Part shown: positions 5,414 to 11,980 of the stretch, piece after piece
Numbering within the stretch: position 1 is the stretch's first letter
Layout of the letters: every line of letters starts with the position of its first letter
Origin: Bifidobacterium breve
Lineage (GTDB): Bacteria; Actinomycetota; Acidimicrobiia; Acidimicrobiales; Ilumatobacteraceae
DNA length: 11,980 nucleotides
Reading direction: 5' to 3'
Assembly (NCBI GenBank): GCA_945896935.1
Contig: CAMDER010000041.1
Location: 1-11,980 of the forward strand
Program-made: the position numbers and the translations under genes
Notes under the pieces: model-generated
What the model was told of the DNA's origin: nothing
Databases searched by the model: none
The model's input: the letters and a program-made list of their open reading frames with translations, nothing else

Positions 5414-7144
5414 TTGAAAATATATGGACAGTCCAGTCGGCGTACCCGCCGAATTCTCGGAGTTACTTTGGTCAGCTTGCTGTCCTTTGCCGCAGCTTGC
5501 GGTGGAGGTTCATCGAGCGACGAGACCAGTGCTCCAACCGAAACCGAAGCGCCGACAGACTCTGGTGCCCCAGCAACTGATGCGCCTGCCGAAGAAACAC
5601 CAGTAGCTGGTGGAACTTTGCGCGTCGGCCTCGAAGCCGATGTTGACGGTCTCAACCCGACCGCTTCGGCCCTTGCCGTTGCTGGTTTGACTATGGCGTC
5701 AGCTGTATTCGATCCGTTGTTCACGTTCGATGTTGATGGCAACGCCGTGCCGTATTTGGCCGAATCAATTGAACCCTCGGCCGACTTCATGGTGTGGACA
5801 ATGACATTGCGCGCTGGCGTGGTCTTCCACGATGGAACACCTCTCACCACCGACGCCGTCATCAAGCAGTTCGAAATCACTCGCAATGATCCGCTCGTCG
5901 GATTGGCAGTCAAGCCGTATTACCCCGAGACCGACGCCGTTGTGAAGATTGATGATTTAACAATGGAGTTCCACCCGCTTGATGCCAGCCAGTACTTCCC
6001 GACAGCTTTGACCGCTCAATTGGGCTACATCGCCTCGCCAACCTGGCTTGACGCACTTGCTGCCGACCCAACACTCGAGCAAGCGCCCGTCGGAACGGGA
6101 CCGTTCCAGTTCGACAGCCGTACCGAAGACTCGGTCACCAGGTTCGTCCGCAATGACAACTGGTGGGGCACCGACATCATCGGACCGACCTACCTAGATG
6201 CCATTGAGTTCTTCCCCGTACCCGATCCCGATACTCGTACCGAGATGATTCAAAACGGCGAACTGGACCTCTTGCACACAACTGACACCAATCAATTCCA
6301 GACTTACCGCGATGACCCGAAGCTCACAACGAGTATCGATGAAAACGGTGAAGAGTACTTCTTGATGATCAACACCGCCAAGGCCCCGTTTGACGACATC
6401 CGTGTTCGTCAGGCATTGGCATTGGCAACCGATCGCCAGGGCTACTACGACTTGTTCAATGCTGGCGAAGGAATTATGGCCGATCAGATGTTCACACCTG
6501 ACAGCCAGTACTTCAACCCCGACGTCAAGCAAGACGGCAATGACCCCGCGGCTGCCGCTGCTCTTGTTGCTGAATACTGCGGCGAGAACCCAGTTGATGC
6601 CGACGGCAAGGCCCAGTGCACCGATGGAAAAGTCAATATGGAATACCAGTGGTCTGGCCCATCTGTCATCGCCACGCGAATTGCTGACTTCTACAACGAA
6701 AACTGGAAAGCTTCATTCAATGTGACATTTGATGAGCAAAATCAACAGATGCATATTCAGGAAGCTGCACTTGGTGTCTACAACGTGGTGGGCTGGCGTC
6801 AATTTGGTGCCGAAAACCCCGGAGACGACCGAGTGTGGCTCGAATGTCGCAATATCGGCGGCATTTCGCTCAACTGGCCGCGCTATTGCGACGAGGCTCG
6901 TGATGCATTGATCAAGGAAATCGCTAACCCGGCATCGCCAGATGAGCGCGTTGGTTTGATCCAGGAATTGGTTCAAAACCTCCACGATTCTTACGCCTAC
7001 ATTTTCATGACTCACTCGTCATGGGCTATCGTCAACACTGACAAGGTTCAGGGAAATTGTGATCGCAAGTCACCCGATGGCAATGCTCTCGTGTGCTCAA
7101 CAAACGGTCGTATGTACTTCCAATCAACTTGGCTCAGTAGCTAA
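5414..7144 (+). CDS. Peptide/solute-binding lipoprotein, ABC transporter family 5 (DppA/OppA-like)
   Basis: This 576-residue extracytoplasmic protein should capture peptides or a similar ligand for the importer encoded downstream. It starts with a lipoprotein signal peptide: basic RRTRR (9-13), a hydrophobic core, then AAAC with the lipidated Cys at 29. A Thr/Glu/Ala/Pro-rich linker of about 35 residues follows. The family-5 binding domain begins near GGTLRVGLEADVDGLNP (about residues 67-83) and runs to the end. Familiar segments are the early FDPLFTFD and PYLAESIEPS, MTLRAGVVFHDGTPLT, then VGTGPFQF and DIRVRQALALATDR. The length is usual for the family. The start is TTG with a strong ribosome binding site. 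The SRR and TRR pairs before the core give a loose resemblance to a Tat signal, but the consensus is incomplete. Dipeptide, oligopeptide, nickel or other ligands cannot be told apart here. Confidence 0.93.
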   Translation: MKIYGQSSRRTRRILGVTLVSLLSFAAACGGGSSSDETSAPTETEAPTDSGAPATDAPAEETPVAGGTLRVGLEADVDGLNPTASALAVAGLTMASAVFDPLFTFDVDGNAVPYLAESIEPSADFMVWTMTLRAGVVFHDGTPLTTDAVIKQFEITRNDPLVGLAVKPYYPETDAVVKIDDLTMEFHPLDASQYFPTALTAQLGYIASPTWLDALAADPTLEQAPVGTGPFQFDSRTEDSVTRFVRNDNWWGTDIIGPTYLDAIEFFPVPDPDTRTEMIQNGELDLLHTTDTNQFQTYRDDPKLTTSIDENGEEYFLMINTAKAPFDDIRVRQALALATDRQGYYDLFNAGEGIMADQMFTPDSQYFNPDVKQDGNDPAAAAALVAEYCGENPVDADGKAQCTDGKVNMEYQWSGPSVIATRIADFYNENWKASFNVTFDEQNQQMHIQEAALGVYNVVGWRQFGAENPGDDRVWLECRNIGGISLNWPRYCDEARDALIKEIANPASPDERVGLIQELVQNLHDSYAYIFMTHSSWAIVNTDKVQGNCDRKSPDGNALVCSTNGRMYFQSTWLSS

Positions 7145-7182
7145 TTCTCTCATTCGACCCTTAAAGGATTACATTTAGTCAT

Positions 7183-8139
7183 ATGCGTTATTACGTTCAA
7201 AGGGTCGCCTTAGCTATTCTTCTTCTCCTGGCAGTGAGCATGCTCACGTTCGGAGCGTTGAATATCTTGGGCGACCCTTTGTTCAACATTCTCGGTCCCG
7301 TTGCTGGCGATGTGAATAATCCCGACAGCATCAAAATGATCGCCTTGGCTAAAAAAGAATTCAGTCTCGATCGATCTTTGCCAGTGCGTTACTTCATCTG
7401 GTTGTCAGATTTCGTGCGTGGAGACTTCGGCGTTACTTTCAGTTCAACTGGCCAGCCACCAGTTTCAGGTGTGGTCAGTGAACGCCTTCCGCGAACAATT
7501 TCACTAGTTTTCCTCGCCCAAATGTTCGCCGTCGTGGTTTCAATCCCTTGGGCGATCATCGCTGCCGCGCGGGCCGGCAAAATCAGCGATCGCATCTCAA
7601 CGATCAATGCTTTTTTCTTAGTCGCGATGCCCAACTTTGCTATCGCCGTCATATTGAAATTCGTTTTTAGTCTCAAACTTGGCTGGACCCCAATCACCTA
7701 CGTGGCTGACGATCCTCTCCGCAGTCGCCTCTTCCAATTACTCCTCCCCGCCCTCACCATTGGTCTTCCGGTTGCTGCTGTATATCAAAGGCTTCTACGT
7801 TCCGACCTCATTACAACGTTGCAACAAGACTTCATTCTCTTGGCCCGAACCAAAGGATTGTCGAAAACTCGGATCCTTTTTGTTCACGCGCTTCGCCCAT
7901 CCCTCTTTTCGTTCATCACAGTTGTCGGACTCAATACCGGCGCACTGATTGGTGGATCAATCGTTGCCGAGACCGTTTTCCGAATCCCTGGCATTGGATC
8001 AACTCTTGTTGAATCAATTTTCCGTAATGACTTCCCAGTAGTTCTGGCGATAGTCATGATCGTTGCTTCAGGCTTCGTTGTTATCAACTTGTTAGTTGAT
8101 TTTGCGTACACCCTGATCGATCCGAGAGTCCGTCGATGA
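7183..8139 (+). CDS. dppB: Peptide ABC importer permease, DppB-like
   Basis: This 318-residue inner-membrane subunit has a first transmembrane helix near residues 9-29, an extracytoplasmic region containing the typical RGDFGVTFS segment (about 79-87), and five more hydrophobic segments. The EAA loop is recognisable as LLARTKGLSKTRILFVHALRP (starting near residue 220). The C-terminal FRIPGIGSTLVESIFRNDFP and VDFAYTLIDPRVR are near-diagnostic of DppB/OppB. The ATG at 7183 is the only good start. AAAGGA at 7163-7168 is 14 bases upstream, rather far for a ribosome binding site. It starts 38 bases after the binding-protein gene and ends in an ATGA overlap with dppC. The symbol reflects the family; dipeptide specificity is not shown. 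Confidence 0.93.
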   Translation: MRYYVQRVALAILLLLAVSMLTFGALNILGDPLFNILGPVAGDVNNPDSIKMIALAKKEFSLDRSLPVRYFIWLSDFVRGDFGVTFSSTGQPPVSGVVSERLPRTISLVFLAQMFAVVVSIPWAIIAAARAGKISDRISTINAFFLVAMPNFAIAVILKFVFSLKLGWTPITYVADDPLRSRLFQLLLPALTIGLPVAAVYQRLLRSDLITTLQQDFILLARTKGLSKTRILFVHALRPSLFSFITVVGLNTGALIGGSIVAETVFRIPGIGSTLVESIFRNDFPVVLAIVMIVASGFVVINLLVDFAYTLIDPRVRR

Positions 8140-9014
8140 GTGCAACTTCCGTCACCTCAGCACCCGAAGACATCATCGTGAGCAAAAAGCTTGGCTTTGG
8201 TTTTTGGTTGTGCGTGACTTGGGTCGGACTCATGGCCTTTATTGCAATCTTTGCCTCGGCCTTGCCGCTCAAGAGCCCCACCGCCAACTTCCTTGATTCG
8301 GCTCGCGGTCGTCCCCCGTATGCCCCATCATGGAGCCATTGGTTTGGCACCGACAAAGATGCCCGCGATGTATTTTCCCGTTCGATGTATGGTGCCCGAA
8401 TTTCACTGACGGTCGGTTTTGCGGCCATCACTGCCGGATTCCTCATCGGTGGAACACTTGGCGTGATCTCTGGTTACTACAAAGGCTGGATTGATCGCAT
8501 TAGTTCATTCGGGTTCATTGTTCTTTTGTCCTTCCCATCACTCGTGTTGGCGATCTTGCTCACTTCGCTCATCGACCGAAACCTGTTAACCGTTTCGATG
8601 GTGCTCGGATTGCTCAGTATTGCACCAGTCGGACGACTCGCTCGTGCTGCCACCTTGCAATACGCGGATCGCGAATTTGTTTTGGCAGCGCGCCAGATCG
8701 GTGCGACGAATCGTCGCATCATCATCAAAGAGATTCTTCCCAACGTTGCCATCCCGATGTCGTCACTGGCGTTACTTGGTATGGCCGTCGCAGTCGTCGC
8801 CGAAGGCGGATTAGCTTTCCTCGGTTTCTCGGTGCAAAAAGGCATCACTTGGGGCGGTCTCATCCAACTAGGTTCAGATGCCTCAAAAACACTTCAAGAT
8901 GCTCCATGGATTGCATTTTTCCCCATCTTGATGTTGTTCTTAACCGTGTTGTCACTGAACTTCGCCGGTGATCGTTTGCGTACTTTCTTCGATGTTAAAG
9001 AGACCACGCTATGA
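8136..9014 (+). CDS. dppC: Peptide ABC importer permease, DppC-like
   Basis: This 292-residue inner-membrane subunit pairs with the DppB-like permease. After a short cytoplasmic N-terminus and a first hydrophobic helix (about residues 22-44), it has the family marker GTDKDARDVFSR (about 71-82). Several membrane segments follow, with GGTLGVISGYYKGWID in the first permease-domain helix pair. The EAA loop appears as FVLAARQIGATNRRIIIKEILPN. The C-terminal FLGFSVQKGITWGGLIQ and the final helix with LNFAGDRLRTFFDV are usual for DppC/OppC. It overlaps dppB by ATGA at 8136-8139 and dppD in the same way at 9011-9014, so the three products are probably translated in step. Confidence 0.93.
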   Translation: MSATSVTSAPEDIIVSKKLGFGFWLCVTWVGLMAFIAIFASALPLKSPTANFLDSARGRPPYAPSWSHWFGTDKDARDVFSRSMYGARISLTVGFAAITAGFLIGGTLGVISGYYKGWIDRISSFGFIVLLSFPSLVLAILLTSLIDRNLLTVSMVLGLLSIAPVGRLARAATLQYADREFVLAARQIGATNRRIIIKEILPNVAIPMSSLALLGMAVAVVAEGGLAFLGFSVQKGITWGGLIQLGSDASKTLQDAPWIAFFPILMLFLTVLSLNFAGDRLRTFFDVKETTL

Positions 9015-10084
9015 GCCAAACAGAATTGGTCCGTTCCGAACTTGAGCCGCTTATTGAGACGATTGATGTGAAGACCCACTTCAAAACACCCCGCGGTATT
9101 GCGCGAGCAGTCGATGGTGTCTCTATTACAATTCGTCGCGGACAATCTCTTGGAGTTGTCGGCGAATCTGGTTCGGGTAAAACCGTTCTGTCGCGTTCGA
9201 TCATGGGACTACTGCCACGTAATGGTGTGATCCGTGAAGGTTCAGTGCGATATCAAGGTCAAGAAATCAGTAATCGCTCAGACAAAGAAATGCAAAGCAT
9301 TTGGGGCCGAGAAATGGCGATGATTTTCCAAGACCCCATGACATCACTTAACCCAGTGATGAAAATTGGCAAACAGATCACCGAATCTCTGCGCAAAAAC
9401 TTGAGTATGTCATCTTCTGAAGCCATGGCAGTCGCCGAAAGACTGATGCACGATGTTCGCATTCCCGAACCAGCACGTCGCTTGAATCAATACCCTCACG
9501 AACTTTCAGGTGGCATGCGTCAGCGCGTGATGATTGCTATTGCAATGGCCTGTGGACCCAATATGTTGTTCGCCGACGAGCCCACCACGGCTCTTGACGT
9601 GACCGTACAAGCACAGATCCTTGAACTCTTGAGTGAGCAAAAGCGTGAGCGCAACATGTCGCTTTTACTCGTGACGCACAACCTTGGTGTTGTCGCGGGA
9701 TACACCGATGAAATCGCCGTGATGTACGGCGGCAAGGTTGTCGAAAAAGCCCCGACCAAGACATTGTTCGCCGACACCAAAATGCCCTACACCGAGGCAC
9801 TGTTGCGCAGTATCCCGCGTCTTGATCAACCCTCGCACTCACGTTTGTCAACCATTCCCGGTCGGCCGCCAGACATTGTTCACCCGCCCAGGGGTTGTCA
9901 CTTTGCACCACGTTGCGCGTATGTCCGCGATCTGTGCCTGAACGAAGAGCCAGAACTACAGCAAGCCGCATCCCCCGATCACACCTTTGCCTGTTTCTAC
10001 CCAGTCGGCTCACCCGAATACTTAGAACGCCGAGTCGAATTAACCCGCAAAGGCGAACTTGTCGCGTCTGAAGGATCGAACTAA
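9011..10084 (+). CDS. dppD: Peptide ABC importer ATPase, DppD-like, with C-terminal four-Cys motif
   Basis: This 357-residue ATPase carries Walker A GESGSGKT (51-58), the Q-loop [11 protein letters not shown] with Q107, the signature LSGGM (165-169), Walker B MLFADE (185-190), D196 in the D-loop, and the switch His H223. The PMTSLNP segment marks the dipeptide/oligopeptide/nickel class. The C-terminal oligopeptide-transporter domain contains four Cys at 296, 302, 309 and 328 in the context GCHFAPRC. Such Cys have been reported to hold an iron-sulfur cluster in some Dpp ATPases; that is known of the family and is not shown here. It probably forms the ATPase heterodimer with the next gene product. 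The start ATG overlaps the dppC stop as ATGA. Confidence 0.94.
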   Translation: MSQTELVRSELEPLIETIDVKTHFKTPRGIARAVDGVSITIRRGQSLGVVGESGSGKTVLSRSIMGLLPRNGVIREGSVRYQGQEISNRSDKEMQSIWGREMAMIFQDPMTSLNPVMKIGKQITESLRKNLSMSSSEAMAVAERLMHDVRIPEPARRLNQYPHELSGGMRQRVMIAIAMACGPNMLFADEPTTALDVTVQAQILELLSEQKRERNMSLLLVTHNLGVVAGYTDEIAVMYGGKVVEKAPTKTLFADTKMPYTEALLRSIPRLDQPSHSRLSTIPGRPPDIVHPPRGCHFAPRCAYVRDLCLNEEPELQQAASPDHTFACFYPVGSPEYLERRVELTRKGELVASEGSN

Positions 10085-11109
10085 TGGCTGGCACAGGTAA
10101 AGCTCATCTTCGCGATGACACGAATGTTCTCTTGCGAGTTGAAGACCTTGTTGTTGAATTCCCTATCGGTCGTACTGGTCTGAAGGTCAATGCAGTGAGT
10201 GGAATCTCCTTCGATGTACTCAAAGGAGAAACTCTTGGCATAGTTGGTGAATCTGGTTGTGGCAAGAGCACAACGGGTCGGGCAATCATGCAGCTCCCAA
10301 GCCCAACGTCTGGTTCGATCGTGTTTGACGGTACCGAACTCACCACATTGTCAGGTGAAGCGATGCGTGAAGCTCGGACCAAAATCCAAATGATCTTCCA
10401 AGATCCGATTTCTTCGCTTAACCCCCGCCGAAATGTGCGCGACATTGTTCTTGAGCCTCTGTCAATCTGGAAGCGTGGCACAGCTGCCGAGCAGTTAGCC
10501 GCCGTTGACAAGATTCTTGAACACGTCGGCATTGATCCACAACGCGCCGCCGAAAGTAAGCCCCACCAATTCTCGGGTGGTCAGTGTCAGCGCATCTCCA
10601 TTGCGCGATCACTTGTGCTCAATCCACAAATGATTATTTGTGATGAGCCAGTGTCGGCGCTTGACGTCAGCGTGCAGGCTCAGGTGGTCAACCTTCTCGA
10701 AGACCTGAAAAAGCAATTCGAGTTGACGCTGATATTCATTGCTCACGACTTGGCTGTCGTCAAGAACATCAGCGATCGCATTGCCGTGATGTACCTCGGA
10801 AAGATTTGCGAAGTCTCCAGCAGCGACGATCTGTACCGCAATCCTGCCCACCCCTATACCGATGTTTTGTTGTCGTCGATTCCGGTCCCCGACCCTACGG
10901 TTGCGGTCAAAAAGGTCGTAGTCGACGGCGAACCACCATCGCCAGTTTCGCCACCTGCTGGCTGTCGCTTCAACCCTCGTTGCCCCAATGCATCAGATCG
11001 TTGCCGCAGTGAAGAACCGACCTTGCGCGAGATCGAGCCCGCTCACTTCGTGGCTTGTCACCATCCGCTCTTCGGCGGCGAAGCACCCGTTGTCGTTCGT
11101 AGCAACTAA
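10084..11109 (+). CDS. dppF: Peptide ABC importer ATPase, DppF-like, with C-terminal four-Cys motif
   Basis: This 341-residue ATPase is the second nucleotide-binding subunit of the importer. Visible motifs are Walker A GESGCGKST (55-63), the Q-loop IFQDPISSLNPR with Q106, the signature FSGGQ (163-167) followed by CQR, Walker B MIICDE (183-188), D194 in the D-loop and the switch His H221. The segment LNPRRNV after the Q-loop separates DppF/OppF from DppD/OppD. The C-terminal domain has four Cys at 294, 300, 307 and 325 in nearly the same spacing as the DppD-like partner. The ATG overlaps the dppD stop by one base (TAATG), with AAGGA at 10071-10075 eight bases ahead. It closes the operon, and its TAA is 12 bases from the stop of the convergent crotonase gene. 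Confidence 0.94.
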   Translation: MAGTGKAHLRDDTNVLLRVEDLVVEFPIGRTGLKVNAVSGISFDVLKGETLGIVGESGCGKSTTGRAIMQLPSPTSGSIVFDGTELTTLSGEAMREARTKIQMIFQDPISSLNPRRNVRDIVLEPLSIWKRGTAAEQLAAVDKILEHVGIDPQRAAESKPHQFSGGQCQRISIARSLVLNPQMIICDEPVSALDVSVQAQVVNLLEDLKKQFELTLIFIAHDLAVVKNISDRIAVMYLGKICEVSSSDDLYRNPAHPYTDVLLSSIPVPDPTVAVKKVVVDGEPPSPVSPPAGCRFNPRCPNASDRCRSEEPTLREIEPAHFVACHHPLFGGEAPVVVRSN

Positions 11110-11116
11110 TACGTTG

Positions 11117-11133
11117 CAGAACTACTTGTTCTG
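11117..11133. terminator. Hairpin at the convergent dppF / crotonase ends
   Basis: A perfect 6-bp stem, CAGAAC (11117-11122) with GTTCTG (11128-11133), encloses the loop TACTT. It covers the last codons and stop of the minus-strand crotonase gene and lies 7 bases beyond the dppF stop. Neither side is followed by a real T-run, so it may only be a weak or factor-assisted terminator, or a chance stem. Confidence 0.3.
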
Positions 11134-11946
11134 GAAATTTGGTGGTCGCTTTTCTAGAAAGGCCATCATGGCTTCGCGGGCGTCTTCAGTACGACTTGCC
11201 ATCATTTGCTGACGGTTTTCTAAATCAATCGCCGATTGCATCGCCGGAATCTCGAGCGCTGTCCACATTGCTTCTTTGGTGAGCGCAACACCAAACGGAG
11301 TATTGAGCATGATCTGTTCGGCCTTGGCAATCGCAACTTTCTCCAAGTCGTCGTCGGCAACACGGTCAACAAGCAAACCAATGCGATAAGCCTCAGCAGA
11401 GTCAATGACACGTCCGGTCAACATCATCTCTTGAGCACGGGCGACACCGACGATGCGCGGTAATAGCCACGATGTCCCGATGTCGCATGCCGAGAAGCCC
11501 ACGCGAATAAATGCAACGTTGAACTTCGATGACTCGGAGCCAATTCGGATGTCACTACCCAGCACTAATGCCAAGCCTCCACCAGCAGCCGCTCCGTTGA
11601 CTGCAGCAATAATTGGTTGAGGAATTGACCGCATATGCGACATCAACCCTGCGATGTGCTTTTGCACGGCAAACGACCGCTGCACCGCACCCAAATTTTC
11701 GGTATGCGGGGCATCTCCGTATCCAGTGAGATCAAGGCCCGCGCAAAAACCCCGACCTGCGCCCGTCAAAATGACAACTCGACAATCGGCGTCAATCGCG
11801 ATGCGATCAAGCACCTGATGAAGTCCCTCAACCAGATCGGTCGTCATGGCATTGAGTCGTTCAGGACGATTCAGCCGAACCACGATGATTCCAGGGATTG
11901 GCCGCTCTATGACGATGACTGGTGTTGGTGACTGGGCGGGACTCAT
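11122..11946 (-). CDS. Crotonase-family protein (enoyl-CoA hydratase/isomerase-like) with atypical active site
   Basis: This 274-residue protein has the crotonase fold signatures: LNRPERLNAM (25-34), the CoA and oxyanion-hole segment FCAGLDL with A69, and AAGGGLAL with G123 as the second oxyanion-hole residue. By my reading, both acids of classical enoyl-CoA hydratase are absent: A126 sits where the first catalytic Glu would be, and F146 where the second would be. Instead D155 in ACDIGTSWLLPR lines up with the Asp used by the PaaG-type isomerases. An acyl-CoA isomerase, or another crotonase reaction, is therefore likelier than hydration. The C-terminal segments MMLTGRVIDSAEAYRIGL and the AMWTALE region are normal. 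The ATG at 11946 has only a weak ribosome binding site. The gene is at the window edge, and its promoter and any operon partners are not visible. Confidence 0.9.
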   Translation of the reverse strand: MSPAQSPTPVIVIERPIPGIIVVRLNRPERLNAMTTDLVEGLHQVLDRIAIDADCRVVILTGAGRGFCAGLDLTGYGDAPHTENLGAVQRSFAVQKHIAGLMSHMRSIPQPIIAAVNGAAAGGGLALVLGSDIRIGSESSKFNVAFIRVGFSACDIGTSWLLPRIVGVARAQEMMLTGRVIDSAEAYRIGLLVDRVADDDLEKVAIAKAEQIMLNTPFGVALTKEAMWTALEIPAMQSAIDLENRQQMMASRTEDAREAMMAFLEKRPPNFQNK

Positions 11947-11980
11947 GTAGCCATTCTGCCGACTTGCTTGTCATCACCAC

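Noticed and set aside
5438..5454. Possible Tat signal in the peptide-binding protein
   Set aside because: The SRR and TRR pairs lack the Phe-Leu-Lys part of the consensus, and the core is followed by a good lipobox. Export by Sec is the simpler reading, though Tat is not excluded.
5398..5913. 171-residue open frame on the minus strand opposite the peptide-binding protein gene
   Set aside because: It is a by-product of the Thr/Ala/Pro-rich linker codons on the other strand. The plus-strand gene has a signal peptide, a ribosome binding site and clear family motifs. The antisense product is low-complexity and shows none.
9537..10094. 185-residue open frame on the minus strand opposite dppD
   Set aside because: It lies fully within a well-supported ATPase gene, is rich in Arg and Cys as expected from an antisense frame, and has no recognisable motif.
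1..11980. CRISPR arrays, tRNA/rRNA genes, insertion sequences, phage or defence genes
   Set aside because: Reading both strands I found no spaced direct repeats, tRNA-like cloverleaf, transposase motif or terminal inverted repeat. All long frames are accounted for by housekeeping or transport genes.

Overview
The window is an ordinary-looking chromosomal stretch of a bacterium, most likely an actinobacterium. Pointers are the mid-range GC by eye, the lipoprotein signal peptides followed by Ser/Gly/Thr-rich linkers, the frequent GTG/TTG starts, and the mix of PPK2, a DUF5522-type protein and a family-5 peptide transporter. An Acidimicrobiia-like lineage (for example a freshwater or marine Ilumatobacter relative) is a guess from overall flavour, not from a marker gene. 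No rRNA, tRNA, CRISPR array, insertion sequence or phage gene was seen. No gap between genes exceeds about 165 bases.

Region 1 (21-3512, plus strand) is a tightly coupled four-gene cassette: a cytoplasmic glycerophosphodiester phosphodiesterase, then the ATPase, permease and substrate-binding lipoprotein of a NitT/TauT-type ABC importer. All three junctions are ATGA overlaps. The layout suggests import of an organic molecule followed by hydrolysis of a phosphodiester inside the cell, in the manner of UgpQ with the Ugp importer, although the transporter family differs. The cassette may start upstream of the window.

Region 2 (3546-5250, minus strand) holds, in transcription order, a DUF5522-like small Cys protein, a class III-like PPK2 polyphosphate kinase and a purine-type phosphoribosyltransferase. 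The first two are 27 bases apart. The third is separated by 124 bases with a possible terminator. Together the last two could make and then phosphorylate nucleoside monophosphates using polyphosphate. This block is convergent with region 1, with a hairpin between them.

Region 3 (5251-11109, plus strand) is a complete family-5 peptide ABC importer in the order dppA-B-C-D-F. It has a good -35 box, a leader that can fold into a bulged hairpin, and a TTG start behind a strong ribosome binding site. The permease and ATPase genes overlap at every junction.

Region 4 (11122-11946, minus strand) is a crotonase-family enzyme that lacks both hydratase glutamates but keeps a PaaG-like aspartate. It converges on dppF with only 12 bases between the stop codons.

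No clearly new biological system was found. The most interesting points are the phosphodiesterase-importer cassette, the leader and dyad ahead of the peptide operon, the polyphosphate/salvage block and the altered crotonase active site.
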